DNA from: Entomortierella parvispora | Lineage: Eukaryota; Mortierellomycota; Mortierellomycetes; Mortierellales; Mortierellaceae | Direction of reading: 5' to 3' | Assembly: GCA_963573315.1 (NCBI GenBank) | Contig: OY752140.1 | Coordinates: 1,116,001 to 1,180,000, forward strand | Length of the DNA stretch: 64,000 bases | Shown: positions 23,099 through 33,698 of the stretch, in pieces | Layout of the letters: the number at the start of each line of letters is the position of its first letter | Position numbering within the stretch: position 1 is the stretch's first letter | Notes under the pieces: generated by a model | What the model saw: only the letters and a program-made list of their open reading frames with translations | What the model was told of the DNA's origin: nothing | Databases searched by the model: none | Translations under genes and position numbers: made by a program

Positions 23099-24039
23099 AT
23101 GGGATCAGTCTGGCTTGCAATCGTCTACATTGGAGGATGGATCCTCTCCATGAGAGTCTTTGGATACTTCTGGAAGAACAGAAAGCTCGGTGAGTTTGCC
23201 CCTCCTTCTCACTGCTGGCCTAGACTCGACTCCCTTCCCCCAGCGACTGGCCCCAGCCCCATGACCCATCTTTCTTTCTCTTGTCAGGACAAACACCTTT
23301 CGAAGGCGTCAGGAAACCATTCCAGGAACAGCGCGCACAAGAGATCTGTCATCTAATCGGATCGAGGTTGTAATTTCTTCACCTATAGCAATCAATGATG
23401 CAGAGCCTTGGTTCGGCGAGCACGTTGCCTTGAAGCAATATGTTGCTCTTCTCCAACAGTCCGAGCCAGAAGCCAGCGAGACACAGCTGACGGCCGCTCT
23501 TTTGCGTCGTGCCATGGAGGACGTCGTCAGAGTCTTGTCGATGCGTGAGGATAAGCAGGTTTTGGCCAACTTGGTCAAGCAAGGCACGGTTGGCGATGAT
23601 ATCTGGACCCAGTTTACTATTTCGGAGAAGGAACTCGAGGCAGAGATCATGGCTGTCATTGAGGAGGCTAACACGTTCAAGGAAGGTTGGGGTCAGACTA
23701 TTCTCCAGACTGCCAGCGAAATGGTAATGATGATGGGATATTTGATAATGAATTCTCTCTTTGATGCTTGCTGAAATGGTTGTGTTGATGACAGGCACTT
23801 ATCTCTATCGATTTTTTTCCCTCTTATCGAATATCTAGGTGATGCACGAAAAGACTAAGCAATTGAAGAAGGAACTCGCACTCAGGAAAGAGGAGGAGAC
23901 CCGCAAGCAGGCTGTTAGAGAGGAGCGTCAGTCGCAGGCCAAGGATGTGAAGGAGGTGAAGGGCAAGAAGACTGAGGCTGCCTCCAAGGTTGCTGAGGAG
24001 AAGACTGAGGAAAAAGCAAAGGTTGAGATCGCTGCATAG
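23099..24039 (+). CDS. SEC66: SEC66/SEC71 subunit of the Sec63 translocon complex
   Basis: Three exons (23099-23189, 23389-23723, 23839-24039) encode 208 residues. Sec66 is a non-essential ER membrane subunit of the Sec62/Sec63 complex that assists post-translational import into the ER. The N-terminus carries one membrane span (WLAIVYIGGWILSM) followed by the basic FWKNRK. The conserved cytosolic domain shows EPWFGEHV, LTAALLRRAMEDVVRVLSMR, GTVGDDIWTQF and ANTFKEGWGQTILQTASEM, all hallmark blocks of fungal Sec66. The tail is a Lys/Glu-rich coiled coil. An alternative acceptor at 23287 leads to an early stop, so the acceptor at 23388 is preferred. Poly(A)-like AATAAA at 24167-24172. CUE1, another ER membrane factor, follows on the same strand. 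Confidence 0.9.
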
Positions 24040-24361
24040 GCATGCTGTTGCAGACAGAACATTTAGGAGCAATTAGTAAAATACATCTTTTGGCTTACCG
24101 TGGAAGATACTGGCAATCGTGGATATCTGTGTGTGTTTGTATTTGAAAACGAAAGGACTTGTGATGAATAAAAATGCTGCATACGGTACCATGTCGACTC
24201 GGCTCAGGGCGGAGTAGACTTAAGGGTGCGATTGGTTGCCTTCCACGAAAGAAAAGTGTCTCCATCATCTCACAGCTCCACCATCTATTCTCGGAACAAC
24301 GGCACGACAAAACGACAACACGACCAACTCGACCGACGAATTCGAATTAAGCTAGCACAAC
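24040..24361. other. SEC66-CUE1 intergenic region
   Basis: 322 bases with the SEC66 polyadenylation-like signal (24167-24172) and presumably the CUE1 promoter; nothing else seen. Confidence 0.6.
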
Positions 24362-25418
24362 ATGACCGATTTTGTCAGCATTACCATTGTCATTGTCATC
24401 ATCTTTATGGTCTTCCGATGGCTGTCGGGTAAAGAAAGCATTCCTCAGCAAGACAAAGGTGTCGACAGGCTACGGGATGCCATTAGCTAATGCCTCTCTT
24501 TCGTCCCGCAATGATATAATAGCCACAGGAGATAACTCACAGGCAAATCGCCAAGGCCAGAACAGAGGCAGGACTCCTTCTCGGCCCCAGGCGCGATTGG
24601 TGAACCCAGAGATGGTACATGCTCATGCAATCAACCTCAATGGAAACTGGCACGGACCATGGTGTCTCGCCAAAGACACTGTATCCAAGATTGAAAGGTT
24701 CGATACACAGGACATCATTAGCCGACACTGATCATCTCTTTTCTTTCTACAAATCCCGTCTATTTCAGGTGGAAACAGTACGGGGAATGTTTCCTCACAT
24801 CTCAACCGCGGCTATCCATTACGATCTTCAGAAAACTGGCTCTGTGGAGCAGACCTGCGATAATATCTTGAGGGACGGCAGCTTGCCAATGGTAAGATTA
24901 GCAATTGGTGGCTGTTGTGTCCTCTGTGGGACTTGTAGGCAAAAAAAAAAAAAAAAAAAGATTAACAGAATGCTCTTGTATTTCCTCTAGCCTCCCGCTG
25001 CCCGTCCACCCACACCACCCACACCATCGCCTTCCAACTCTGCTGCTGGATCGTCATCGGGAGCAAACCACTCTGCAAATGGAAACCTTGTCCAGAGGTT
25101 CAAATTGCAGTCGGCAGTGGATCAGAACATTGTCCCCGAGGAACCTTCAAAAGTCTGGGGAGACAGCGCTGAAAAGCGCCAAGAGGTCTTTAAGAGTCGA
25201 AAGGAATTCATGGTCCTTCAAGCTAGAAAGTAAGCCCTGGTCTACCTCGTGACATTATCTACGTTTCATTTTATGATAATTGCTAGTCGAGCGTGTTGCT
25301 TACTATAGTACGGCTTTTTCCTTTTTTTTCTTTCTTTACTTTTAGACGATTCTTGGAGGAGGAGGCTCGCAAGGCAAAGGAGGCTGCTGAAAAGTCAGAG
25401 GTAGAGACGAGCGCTTGA
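24362..25418 (+). CDS. CUE1: CUE1-like ERAD factor with CUE domain (197 aa)
   Basis: Five exons (24362-24428, 24523-24614, 24769-24891, 24991-25229, 25346-25418) encode 197 residues. Cue1 anchors the ubiquitin-conjugating enzyme Ubc7 at the ER and activates it for ER-associated degradation. Visible parts in order: an N-terminal membrane anchor (VSITIVIVIIFMVFRWL), a polar linker, and a CUE domain at about 48-92 with the MFPHIS motif, IHYDLQKTGSVEQT and a terminal di-hydrophobic helix. A Pro/Ser linker and a C-terminal helix (KVWGDSAEKRQEVFKSRKEF, then MVLQARK) follow. The last resembles the Ubc7-binding region of Cue1 and the G2BR of AUP1. Intron 3 contains an A19 run (24941-24959). Assignment as Cue1 rather than another CUE protein rests on the anchor plus the C-terminal helix. 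Confidence 0.85.
24941..24959. repeat. A19 homopolymer in an intron
   Basis: Pure run of 19 A within the third intron of the CUE1-like gene, 31 bases before the acceptor. Confidence 0.9.
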
Positions 25419-25645
25419 TCAATTGACAAGTCGAAAGAGTCGGGGGTGAACAGAAATAGTCTCCTGTTCGCTTTCACACCAAATAAAGAAAGCACAAAAG
25501 CATTGAGAAATAAATCAACGGAAAAAAAGGGGGGAATGAACAGCACGAGGGGCGCGACACGTCGAAAGAGGGCAATGCATCTCTCTTCATTTCTCCTCTC
25601 CAACTCTCCATTCTCTCCATTCTCCACCTTTTTCTCATTGCACGG

Positions 25646-26576
25646 ATGCTTAAAAACAGCAGCGCTGGAAATGCCCACTCGGTGTCCGATCTGTCAGAGG
25701 TACAAACACACAAAGAGCCCGGTCCTCAAACGACACCTTTGCTCTCCATCGCTGTGCCTCGCGACGGATGCGCTGTTATTTTCTTCTTTTTTTTATCCTC
25801 TTGATGAATCCTAAACACGTACGGTATTGCACGGGTCTTCTCTAGGAGCTCACTCAAGTGTTCTTCAAGGCCATTCAAGACCAGGATGCAAACACAGTTC
25901 GTCAACTCTTGATGGATCACAACAAAATGGCATTGACGCAGGCGCGCTGGAAGGCACCTATGGACGTGGCTCATTATCCTTCAGGCGCAGAGGTATACGC
26001 ATTCAGACTCTTAGGCGCTTACCTGGGACCTTTGACGGGACTTCAATTTTCAATCTTGATTGGTCAGGACGGGATTGCAAAGGATATCCTGGACGCGACC
26101 TTTGTTCAAGGTAAAACTGTGTACATCGAGAAAATAGGTCTAGTAGAATCTATTCTTGAGGCTAACAAACCAGCACGGACAATCTCTATAGACGTCGATG
26201 CCACCTATGGGGTAAGAAAAGAGAGAGAGATGTGTGTGATCTTGATTCAGACAGAGAGTTGTATCGAAGAGTCTTGAGTATGTGATGCTGAACGCGTTGT
26301 TTGAACTGTTTTACAACCTTTTAACAGGGCGGGAATACCGCGTTACAAATGGCTGTTGTGCTGGAAGCCTCGAGTATCATCAAAGCACTGCTTGAACGCG
26401 GGGCAGACAAGAACCGTGAAAACGATCGTGGCTTCTCCGCGCTGGTAAGAGCGACTTGATGAGGAGGTGGCGGGATTTTTCCTGATTTTTTTTCTTTATT
26501 CTTACTTCTTTTTTTTCAGTCCATGGCTAGCAATCCTGCTCTCTTGGGCGAATCGATGGACGAAGACGAGGAGTAG
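25646..26576 (+). CDS. Small ankyrin-repeat protein (170 aa)
   Basis: Five exons (25646-25699, 25846-26110, 26192-26211, 26328-26444, 26520-26576), one of them only 20 bases, give 170 residues. The start MLKNSSAGNAHSVSDLSE is chosen because it splices in frame to ELTQVFFKAIQDQDANTVRQ. Ankyrin signatures are clear in the second half (GGNTALQMAVVLEASSIIKA, then LLERGADKNRENDRGFSAL) and weaker in the first (DANTVRQLLMDHN). The protein is a short stack of about three to four repeats with an acidic tail ending DEDEE, so it is probably a protein-binding adaptor. The partner is unknown, and I do not recognise a specific orthologue. It follows CUE1 by 228 bases on the same strand. Confidence 0.78.
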
Positions 26577-27857
26577 GTGACTGGAGTTCGCAAATAGGAT
26601 ATCGCGCCTTTCGTCATAGGTTATTCCAGTAAATCAAATCAGTCCATAGCTGTTTCTTCGTGAAAACCCTGAGGACATTTCATTCACGTTTCTTTATCGA
26701 GACAAGCATGAAAAGAAGAAACCACAACAACAATAGCCTCCAGACCCTGGTCGAATGTCAACACAGATGCACGTCAACCTCTTGTGGCCACCACTGAAAA
26801 CTGTGGTGCTTCATTTCGTTTTTGTTGTTCTTGTGAACGTGGTGGTTCGTCCAGTTTTGCTGATCCTGGACTTCTGCCCAAAGTTCTTGTGTCCGACTTT
26901 GGCCCTGAACTTTCTCTTCATTTCACAAGAAAGAAAAATTGTCAACACGAACAGGTGATGGGTCGGACGAATACGCCCAACCACCCCTTTTCCCTTCCTT
27001 ACCTTGTCTGCCCTCCCGGCTGGTCAGTATCGTAACACACCCTCGATTTCAGGACAGAAGGGAATCTCCCTCTTGCCTGGAGAGCCCTATCTGTTGTTGA
27101 ACCACATCCACACCGTGTGCTTTTTTCTTTCTCTCTTGTGGAGCGGTTACACCGTTGTTCACGTTACTGTTGTGAAAAAAGCACGACAACAGATCAATAG
27201 TAATGACAGCCCATGGAAAGCGCGCCCTTGAGAAGCAGAGGACGACAAGTCGGCCAGCAGCAGGTAGATCGACAATCTAACGAGTCTCCTATTCCCCCTC
27301 CCCTTCAATTGCTCGATCTTTCGTCGTCTAATTTGACTCTATTCTTCGGCTTAACGCGAAAAAAAAAAGGATGTTGCTTTTCGTTTACCTAAAAAAAAAC
27401 ATCCGGTTTGCATCCAAGGGGAGTGAGAGACGGAGACGCAAGATCCACCTCGGATGAGAGAGCAGGCAATTGAGAGAGGGGGAAGAGACAGAGGACCTGC
27501 TTGTGTGCCCTGTCATTGAAACACAACATGCACTCATTGGGCAATGACTGATTTAGTTGAGCTAACCAGAGGGTCGACATGAATGCAATGGATGTGAACC
27601 AGAGATCTCTCCTTGTTTCCCCACTTTTGGTTATTCTTGCAATCAAACATATCCTTTCAGTTTCTTCTGTCGGCCTCTCTTTCTTTCCTTTGTCCTTTCG
27701 ATCGTCTCTTCTTTTTCATTGATATCAGATTACCACAGCTTTTCATTGACGTCCTATACATATAAAGTACTCGACTTGAAGAAAATAACCCACCTCCTCC
27801 GCATCCTGCCCTCCCTCCCCTTTCTCTCTGTCTTTGTCTCTTCCTCTCTTTCACCCA
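26577..27857. other. Non-coding interval, 1.3 kb
   Basis: No supported gene. There are short A runs near 27360 and 27391, and a pyrimidine-rich leader-like block just before the next start codon (27790-27855). Confidence 0.65.
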
Positions 27858-29330
27858 ATGGCCAAGAAGTCTCATGGTAACACCCTCTGGGGCCAGCTCC
27901 TGCAGGATTCTCGAGAGCTGGCTTACCAGGTGTGGACAAAGATTTTGAGAAAGTCAACAGGTAAACTCATCTCTCCCTAGCCAAACACGCTTTCCAAAAC
28001 CACTGTAGGGTCATAGATTTGCTTATTGATGCTCAATGGATTCTAACAAGTGCCACGCCTTTTCAAACTTCCAATCATTAAAAAAACACAAAAAAAAAAA
28101 GAACCAGCACGTTGTCAGAAGGGGCAGCATCCATACGGATCTGGGCGGTACCCCTACCAAACCCCATCACAACACCGTCCATGCTGGTCCTCATTATCAC
28201 CACCACTGCCACCTCCATCGCTACAACGGCAACCCTTTCTCCAACAACACTTACCTAATTCTGGAGTTGACAGTGCCCTTTATCTCCCCTTCCACGCGCC
28301 TCCGCTTCAGAAATCCGTCATATCTTCAGCGTCCAGTTCATACACCTCTATTGCAACACTCTCCCAGTACCAAAGTCTCTGGGAAGTTCAGTTGGCCCTT
28401 CAAGAAATCCCTGATATGATGGACGAGAATCTTTTGACGCCAGTGGAGGATCCCTCTCGGTTCAGAGCGGATCCTTTCCAAACCCTGGATTCGTCTTGGT
28501 CCAAGGACGACGACGACTTTTTCAGATCTGCCCCTCACAAAGATCAGCCCCCCTTCCTCCCTCTCCCTCTTGGTACAGAGAGCCCAGAACACGAAGCAAA
28601 CCCAGGCGATGAGGATGACCAAGGGGACGACGACAAGAACGAGGGGGAAGAGGAGGAAGAGCTGGCTTGTGGAGAGGATCAACAGCCTCCACAGTGTTAC
28701 TTGGGTAACGAATCCTTGGACGGATTGCTTCTCCGTGGTGCCAGAGAGCCCTCAGAGATATTGTTCTATCCTTCCCCTTCTTTGGACTCTTTGCCGATCA
28801 AATTCAAGAATAGTCCCTTGGGTTTGGACGATAAGAGTTCTTTTGCCCTGTGTGAATATCTGCATCCACAGAAGCTGCTGACCAAGGCTGAAACGCCTCA
28901 AGAGATGTTCTTCGCCCCTGGCACTTTCATTCAGGCGAATGCTGTTACTGCAGCTGCAGCCTCAGCTGCAGCTACGTCAACCCTTGGCGATGCTGATGCA
29001 GGTGATTCAATTGCTTACGAAAGTTTGGTTGCGGACAATGTCGTCGCCGAGGAGGAAAGAGGGGGAATTTGGAAGTGGGATGAGCAACCCCAGAAGTATA
29101 TGATGTCTGCCACTGCTATTCCATTCTCAGCTATTGAGAAAGAGCAAGAAGAGGACCAGCAGGTCGACAAGTATGCGGACCGACACGATCGTAAAGATAG
29201 TGGCTTCTTCATGCACGATGAAGAAGAAGGGATCTTTGTCCAGGTCTCTCCGCGTCCAAAGAGTCGAAAATATCCGATGAATCTCCATGCCGAGTCGGAC
29301 TCGTCGGATTGGAGCTCAGAGGAGGAGTAG
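27858..29330 (+). CDS. Acidic protein of unknown function (443 aa)
   Basis: Two exons. Exon 1 (27858-27960) encodes MAKKSHGNTLWGQLLQDSRE and ends in phase 1. Exon 2 is open to 29330. With an acceptor at the end of an A run (exon 2 from 28102) the product is 443 residues. An acceptor at 28047 would also keep frame but sits too close to the apparent branch site. The protein has a basic N-terminus, a Pro/His-rich stretch, a helical WEVQLALQEIPDMMDENLL block, a strongly acidic Asp/Glu segment, and a polar acidic C-terminus ending SSDWSSEEE. I recognise no domain or orthologue. It is probably a disordered soluble protein. AATAAA lies at 29358-29363. Confidence 0.68.
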
Positions 29331-29760
29331 AGGAAGGAGGGTGGGCAAGTGCTATATAATAAAGCGACGCGCTGGCTCGCGTGTCTTTGACTGCTTCGAT
29401 GATGCATGTCTGCTGGATCAAAATGTATGCAGGAATAAAAAATAAAAATAAAAAATAACCAAACAAAAAAAGAATGCCATGTGATCGATCTCCCCTCGGA
29501 TCGATTTCTCCGCCCTTCGCTTCCTCTCTGTCTCCACGCAAGAAAAAGTCTCCCCACCAGTCGCACCTTTCCCCGCACAGGTCCTTTCGTATTCCTTCCG
29601 TCCGTCGGTCGCCCTTCCATCAATTGTCACTTTGACATTCCCCTTCTTCATCCGCTGCTCATCCCTCCTCTTTCCCCTCTCCTCTCCACTCCCACTTCTG
29701 TGTCTCGCTCTGCCTGATTCCTTGCCTGCCTGCTTCCCCAGCCAGCCGAACGAACACGCA
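29331..29760. other. Intergenic region before the PEX26-like gene
   Basis: 430 bases holding the poly(A)-like signal of the upstream gene, an AT-rich AAAAATAAAAATAAAAAATAA stretch (about 29436-29458) and a pyrimidine-rich leader ending at the ATG at 29761. Confidence 0.6.
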
Positions 29761-30738
29761 ATGACAACCTCCTCCATCTTGACCCCTCCCCTCTCCCCAA
29801 AGCTTCACGCCGACCACACAATGTCTGCCGGGTCATCGTCCTCGGCTTCCGTCTCTGGGACCTCCACCCCAACCTCCACCGCCGTCTCATCCTCTCCAAC
29901 CAACGATACCCATATGAACAGCAAGGACAACAACCACCCGCTCTCCCAGATTCTTCTTCTCTATCACAAGGCAACCTCCACGTTTTTGCTCCGTCAGTTG
30001 GCTGCCGCATACTCGACTTCTCTGGAGGCATTGGAGTTGCTGTCAAGGACCAACCAGGAGTATGGGTTGGATTACTCTGACGATGTCTCGACCCGACGCT
30101 CCTTTTTTGTCTTGAAGCAAAAACTCTGGGTGTTGAACGCGACCATCTTTGGAGCCATGTTGACAGATCAGGCTCTTGCGGCCAAGGACGGCAAGGGTTC
30201 TATTGGAGGTGGAATCGGAGGCTTGGTGCGAAAGACTTGGTCCGGTAGTGCCGGCAAAGACAGTCCTGAAAAGCTGGTCCGGGATCTATGGAAGCGCTTG
30301 GTGGATGATTATGGTGGCGTGGAGGGAGATGTCGATGGCCAAGTAATGGTTCCCATGTACGTCTGAAAATCCTTGTCATTTTGCTGATGTCCAGAGTTAA
30401 ACTTCTCTCTCTATGATAGTGACTGATCCTTTTTTGCCATCTTGTTTTCTATCTGTCAATAGTGCCTTGCTCTGTATCAACCAAAAGCTGTACACATTGG
30501 CTCGTCAGATCACGGAAGCTTACCTGGCGACGATCCCTGAAGGGATGTTGATTCATTTGGAGACTGCCGCTGGAGCATTGACCCGTGCCGAGAACGGGAA
30601 CAAGGATCAATTGATGATCAACTATGAACGTCTAGTCGAGTTGTATGTTGTCCATGTGTTGGCAAAATTGGGCGAATGGGTGCCTGCACGCGACTTTTTG
30701 GAGTACAACACTGTTCTCTCCGACATATCGAAAAAGGT

Positions 30739-30773
<35 letters not shown>

Positions 30774-31495
30774 GAAGAATGCAAACAGTCGTATCTTCAC
30801 TTTGCGAGTTCCAAGTGACCAGAGTACTGATGATTACCTTTCACTCTGATGCCACTTAGTCTTATGGCAGGATTTTGGAAAGACTGCACCAAAAGTCACT
30901 GCGACCTAAAAAGACGGTTGTCAAGAAAGCCTCTGTAACGACAACGACAACGACGACTACGACGACGAGTCCTGTTTCTGCCTCTTCTTCCGCTGCTTCG
31001 ACTTTAGTCTCTTCCCCCATCTTACCTTCTGCATCCGTCACATCCTCCACTGGATCCGCCCACGCTCTAGATGCAAGGAATGGCCAGATGTCCAATAGCT
31101 CTAGTCTGTCCTCGTCAAAGACTGTGGGTTCTTCGTCATCGCAACATGGATCTTCAACAGCTACTGGAGATCGTAAGGGTCGCACCAAAAAGCGTTCAGG
31201 TGGCGAGGGATCCTCGAGTTCTTCAGGCCATTTGTCAATTGCAAAATCAAGTGCAGCTACAGCATCGACAGTGACTATTCAGGCACGGCTATGGATCTTA
31301 CTGCAGCACTACACGGAGCTGATCAGGAATGCAAGCTCGAATATGGGTCCGAATCAATTGATGGTGATTGTGGGGTTGGTTGTGTTTTTGGGAGCGTTGG
31401 CAAGAAACCGGGCTCGGGCGTCCGTAGTGCTGCGGACTGTCAAGGACAAGTTGATGCAGACAATCAAGATGGGAACTACAGTGACAAGTATCTAG
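29761..31495 (+). CDS. PEX26: PEX26/PEX15-like tail-anchored peroxin (501 aa)
   Basis: Three exons (29761-30356, 30463-30736, 30860-31495) give 501 residues. Fungal Pex26 and yeast Pex15 are tail-anchored peroxisomal proteins that recruit the Pex1/Pex6 ATPases, which recycle the import receptor. Seen here: a Ser/Thr-rich N-terminus, then a helical TPR-like region (SQILLLYHKATSTFLLRQLA, NQKLYTLARQITEAYL) and the family-like block ELYVVHVLAKLGEWVPARDF. A long Ser/Thr-rich linker precedes a C-terminal membrane span (LMVIVGLVVFLGAL, about 457-470) followed by basic residues (ARNRARAS), as in tail-anchored proteins. Intron 2 begins with GT directly followed by A25. AATAAA is at 31550-31555. Assignment is by topology and the ELYxVHVLxxLxxWxxARDF block; another tail-anchored TPR protein is possible. 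Confidence 0.7.
30739..30763. repeat. A25 homopolymer adjoining a splice donor
   Basis: Twenty-five A directly after the GT of the second intron donor of the PEX26-like gene (GT at 30737-30738). Confidence 0.9.
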
Positions 31496-33698
31496 GAAAA
31501 GAAGGAAATGAGGCCTGTGAAGGCGTAGAGCATACCATACCGAGATTATAATAAAGGCAGGCGGGTATCAGAGAGACATGCTTTTCTAGAACGCAGACAA
31601 AAAGCGCGGAAGGAAAAAAAAAGGTTTCCAAATCTGACCCACTTTCTGGCTCGGAGGGTCACGCCGGATTCGTTATCGGTAGGCGATTGCAATGGATTAG
31701 GTCCGTGACATAGTTGCACAGCGCCAAATTCTGGTCCCTGTTGCAAAGACCATCCCTTCGTCCTCCCATCCTGGTCATTTTTGTGGGGCCAGACACCTGA
31801 ATCAAGCATCAACCACCTTTTGTCCCTGGCACCTTTTTTTAATTTTCCCTCTTTTTGGATTTGTTCTCATTGTTTTTGCATATGATTGAGGATGACCAAG
31901 GAAAAAGAGCAAAGGCAAGGGGTAGCACGTTGTTTTTATTACATACAATAGAGGAAAGAGGTAGAAGTAAAGAACCGTGGCACTCTGGGCTGCTTCGACA
32001 GATGGTGCGATAATCTTTTTTTGTGTGTTTGTGTGGACAAAGAAAAAGACGATAGCTGTTTCCTAACTGTCTGATAAGACTCGCTCGGTTTGAGGATGGA
32101 CAATCAGCTACCATAAAAAGGCTCGTTATCCTTTCCAGTGGGTTAGTATGTATCTTTACGTGAGAGCTCAGGGGAGGAAGGATTGAGATTTTGTGATGGC
32201 AATTGGAGATCGTCGATAAAGTAGATGGGCTTTCATTTGCTCTCCTCCCGCTCGCGTGGCTTTCCTGCGAGATAAGGGAGGAACTAAAAGATTGATTGTT
32301 TGGAAGGGAGCGCTTGAATGTTGCGCCTTTGTGTGGGCTGCTCAATCTCCCCCTCTTTCTCGGCGCTGCGCGGGTTTCTATCCGAGCCCTGTTCCAAAGG
32401 AGAAGAAGGTCTGGTAGCCTACAAGTCTGATTGAGAATTGTTAAACCCTCCTCGCCCCTCTCTTTTACAATTAAGAGTAGGATTGCTCGCAAGTCTAGCC
32501 TCAAAGGACAAGATCACTGAGAGAATGTCGCGGTCCAAAGGACCTTTAGGCTGCCAGTGACATTCTGTGAATATCAAGAAGAAATGAAAGCGAGCCAGAA
32601 AGTGCTCTGGACCCGATATAGAAAAGAAGGTGAAAGCTCTTTTCCAGTCAGGCGATCATCGGTTCTGTGTATGAAGAAATGATGACGGATGACGAAGATT
32701 TCTTGCGATTCTGGCTCTGGAAAAGGGAGGGTCCGATGACAGAGGAGACCGACCGAGAAAAGAAGGGAAAATTAGAAGGAAAGACCCTTTTTTTAAAATG
32801 GCAACCTTGATGCTTCTTCACATGCTGAAAGATCGATTATTTTTTTCTTGTTTGTGGGCACAAAGCCAAAACTGAAAACACAAAAACAAAAGAGAACATC
32901 TCCGTTTTCGTGCTCGGGTGCAACAGGACAGACAGAGACGAGAGTCCGAGCCCGAGCCCGAGGAAGGACGAACCCTTTGGATTTGAGTTTGCTGGCTGGA
33001 TGGTTGCTTGTTCGGAAATTTATTTCAGCAGTTCTTTTTCTAGAGGATGGGCGGGGGAAGGTGGAGGGAAAGGGGAGAGGGCGGTCGAGTGAGAGGAGGA
33101 AAAAGAGGGGATGGAGAAAAGAGGACGAAGGGAATACAGAAAGGAAAGGAAGCATTGAGCAGAGGAGCAAGAGCAAAAAGAAGGGAGGTGGGGCGCCAGC
33201 CATTGAGTATTCTTATCGACTCAACATCGACTCAATCGGCCCCAGTCCAGTCCGCGCTGCACACGATGAAGGACAATGATACACACACAACCAAAGGGGT
33301 GGAGTTGTCGTGGTTGTCGTCTCTTTGCCGGTTGCACTAAAGTGCATTTCGCGCGCTCTTATCTCTGCTGCCCCCTGCTCCTTCGTGTCCTTCACCTCTT
33401 TCCTTCGCTTCGACTCTTTTTTCTTCCAGTGCCTGCCTGGCTCCTATTCCCCTCCACTCTCTCTCTCTCTTTCTCCACGCAATCCCCCTTCCATCCGCAG
33501 CACCTTCCTTTGTCTTCTACCGTCGATCCTCGCTCTTCCTTGCTTCTCTGCAGCATCAACACACACCCTGCCATTGCTTCCATTCCTTATCTACTATCCG
33601 ATCTCCTCTGTTCTCTATCCTGCTCTCCATCATCGCGCCTTTGACTTCCACTCTATCTCTCTGTCTCTCTCTCTCTTCCTTACCCTCTCCACACGGAT
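31496..33698. other. Non-coding interval, 2.2 kb, upstream of the GATA factor gene
   Basis: No supported gene. It ends in a long pyrimidine-rich block (about 33340-33690) that looks like the promoter and leader of the GATA gene. It also has a purine-rich block at about 33040-33190. Confidence 0.65.

Noticed and set aside
23288-23372. Alternative second exon of SEC66 using the acceptor at 23287
   Set aside because: It keeps frame for only about 27 codons, then hits TAA before the conserved Sec66 core. The acceptor at 23388 joins the core directly.
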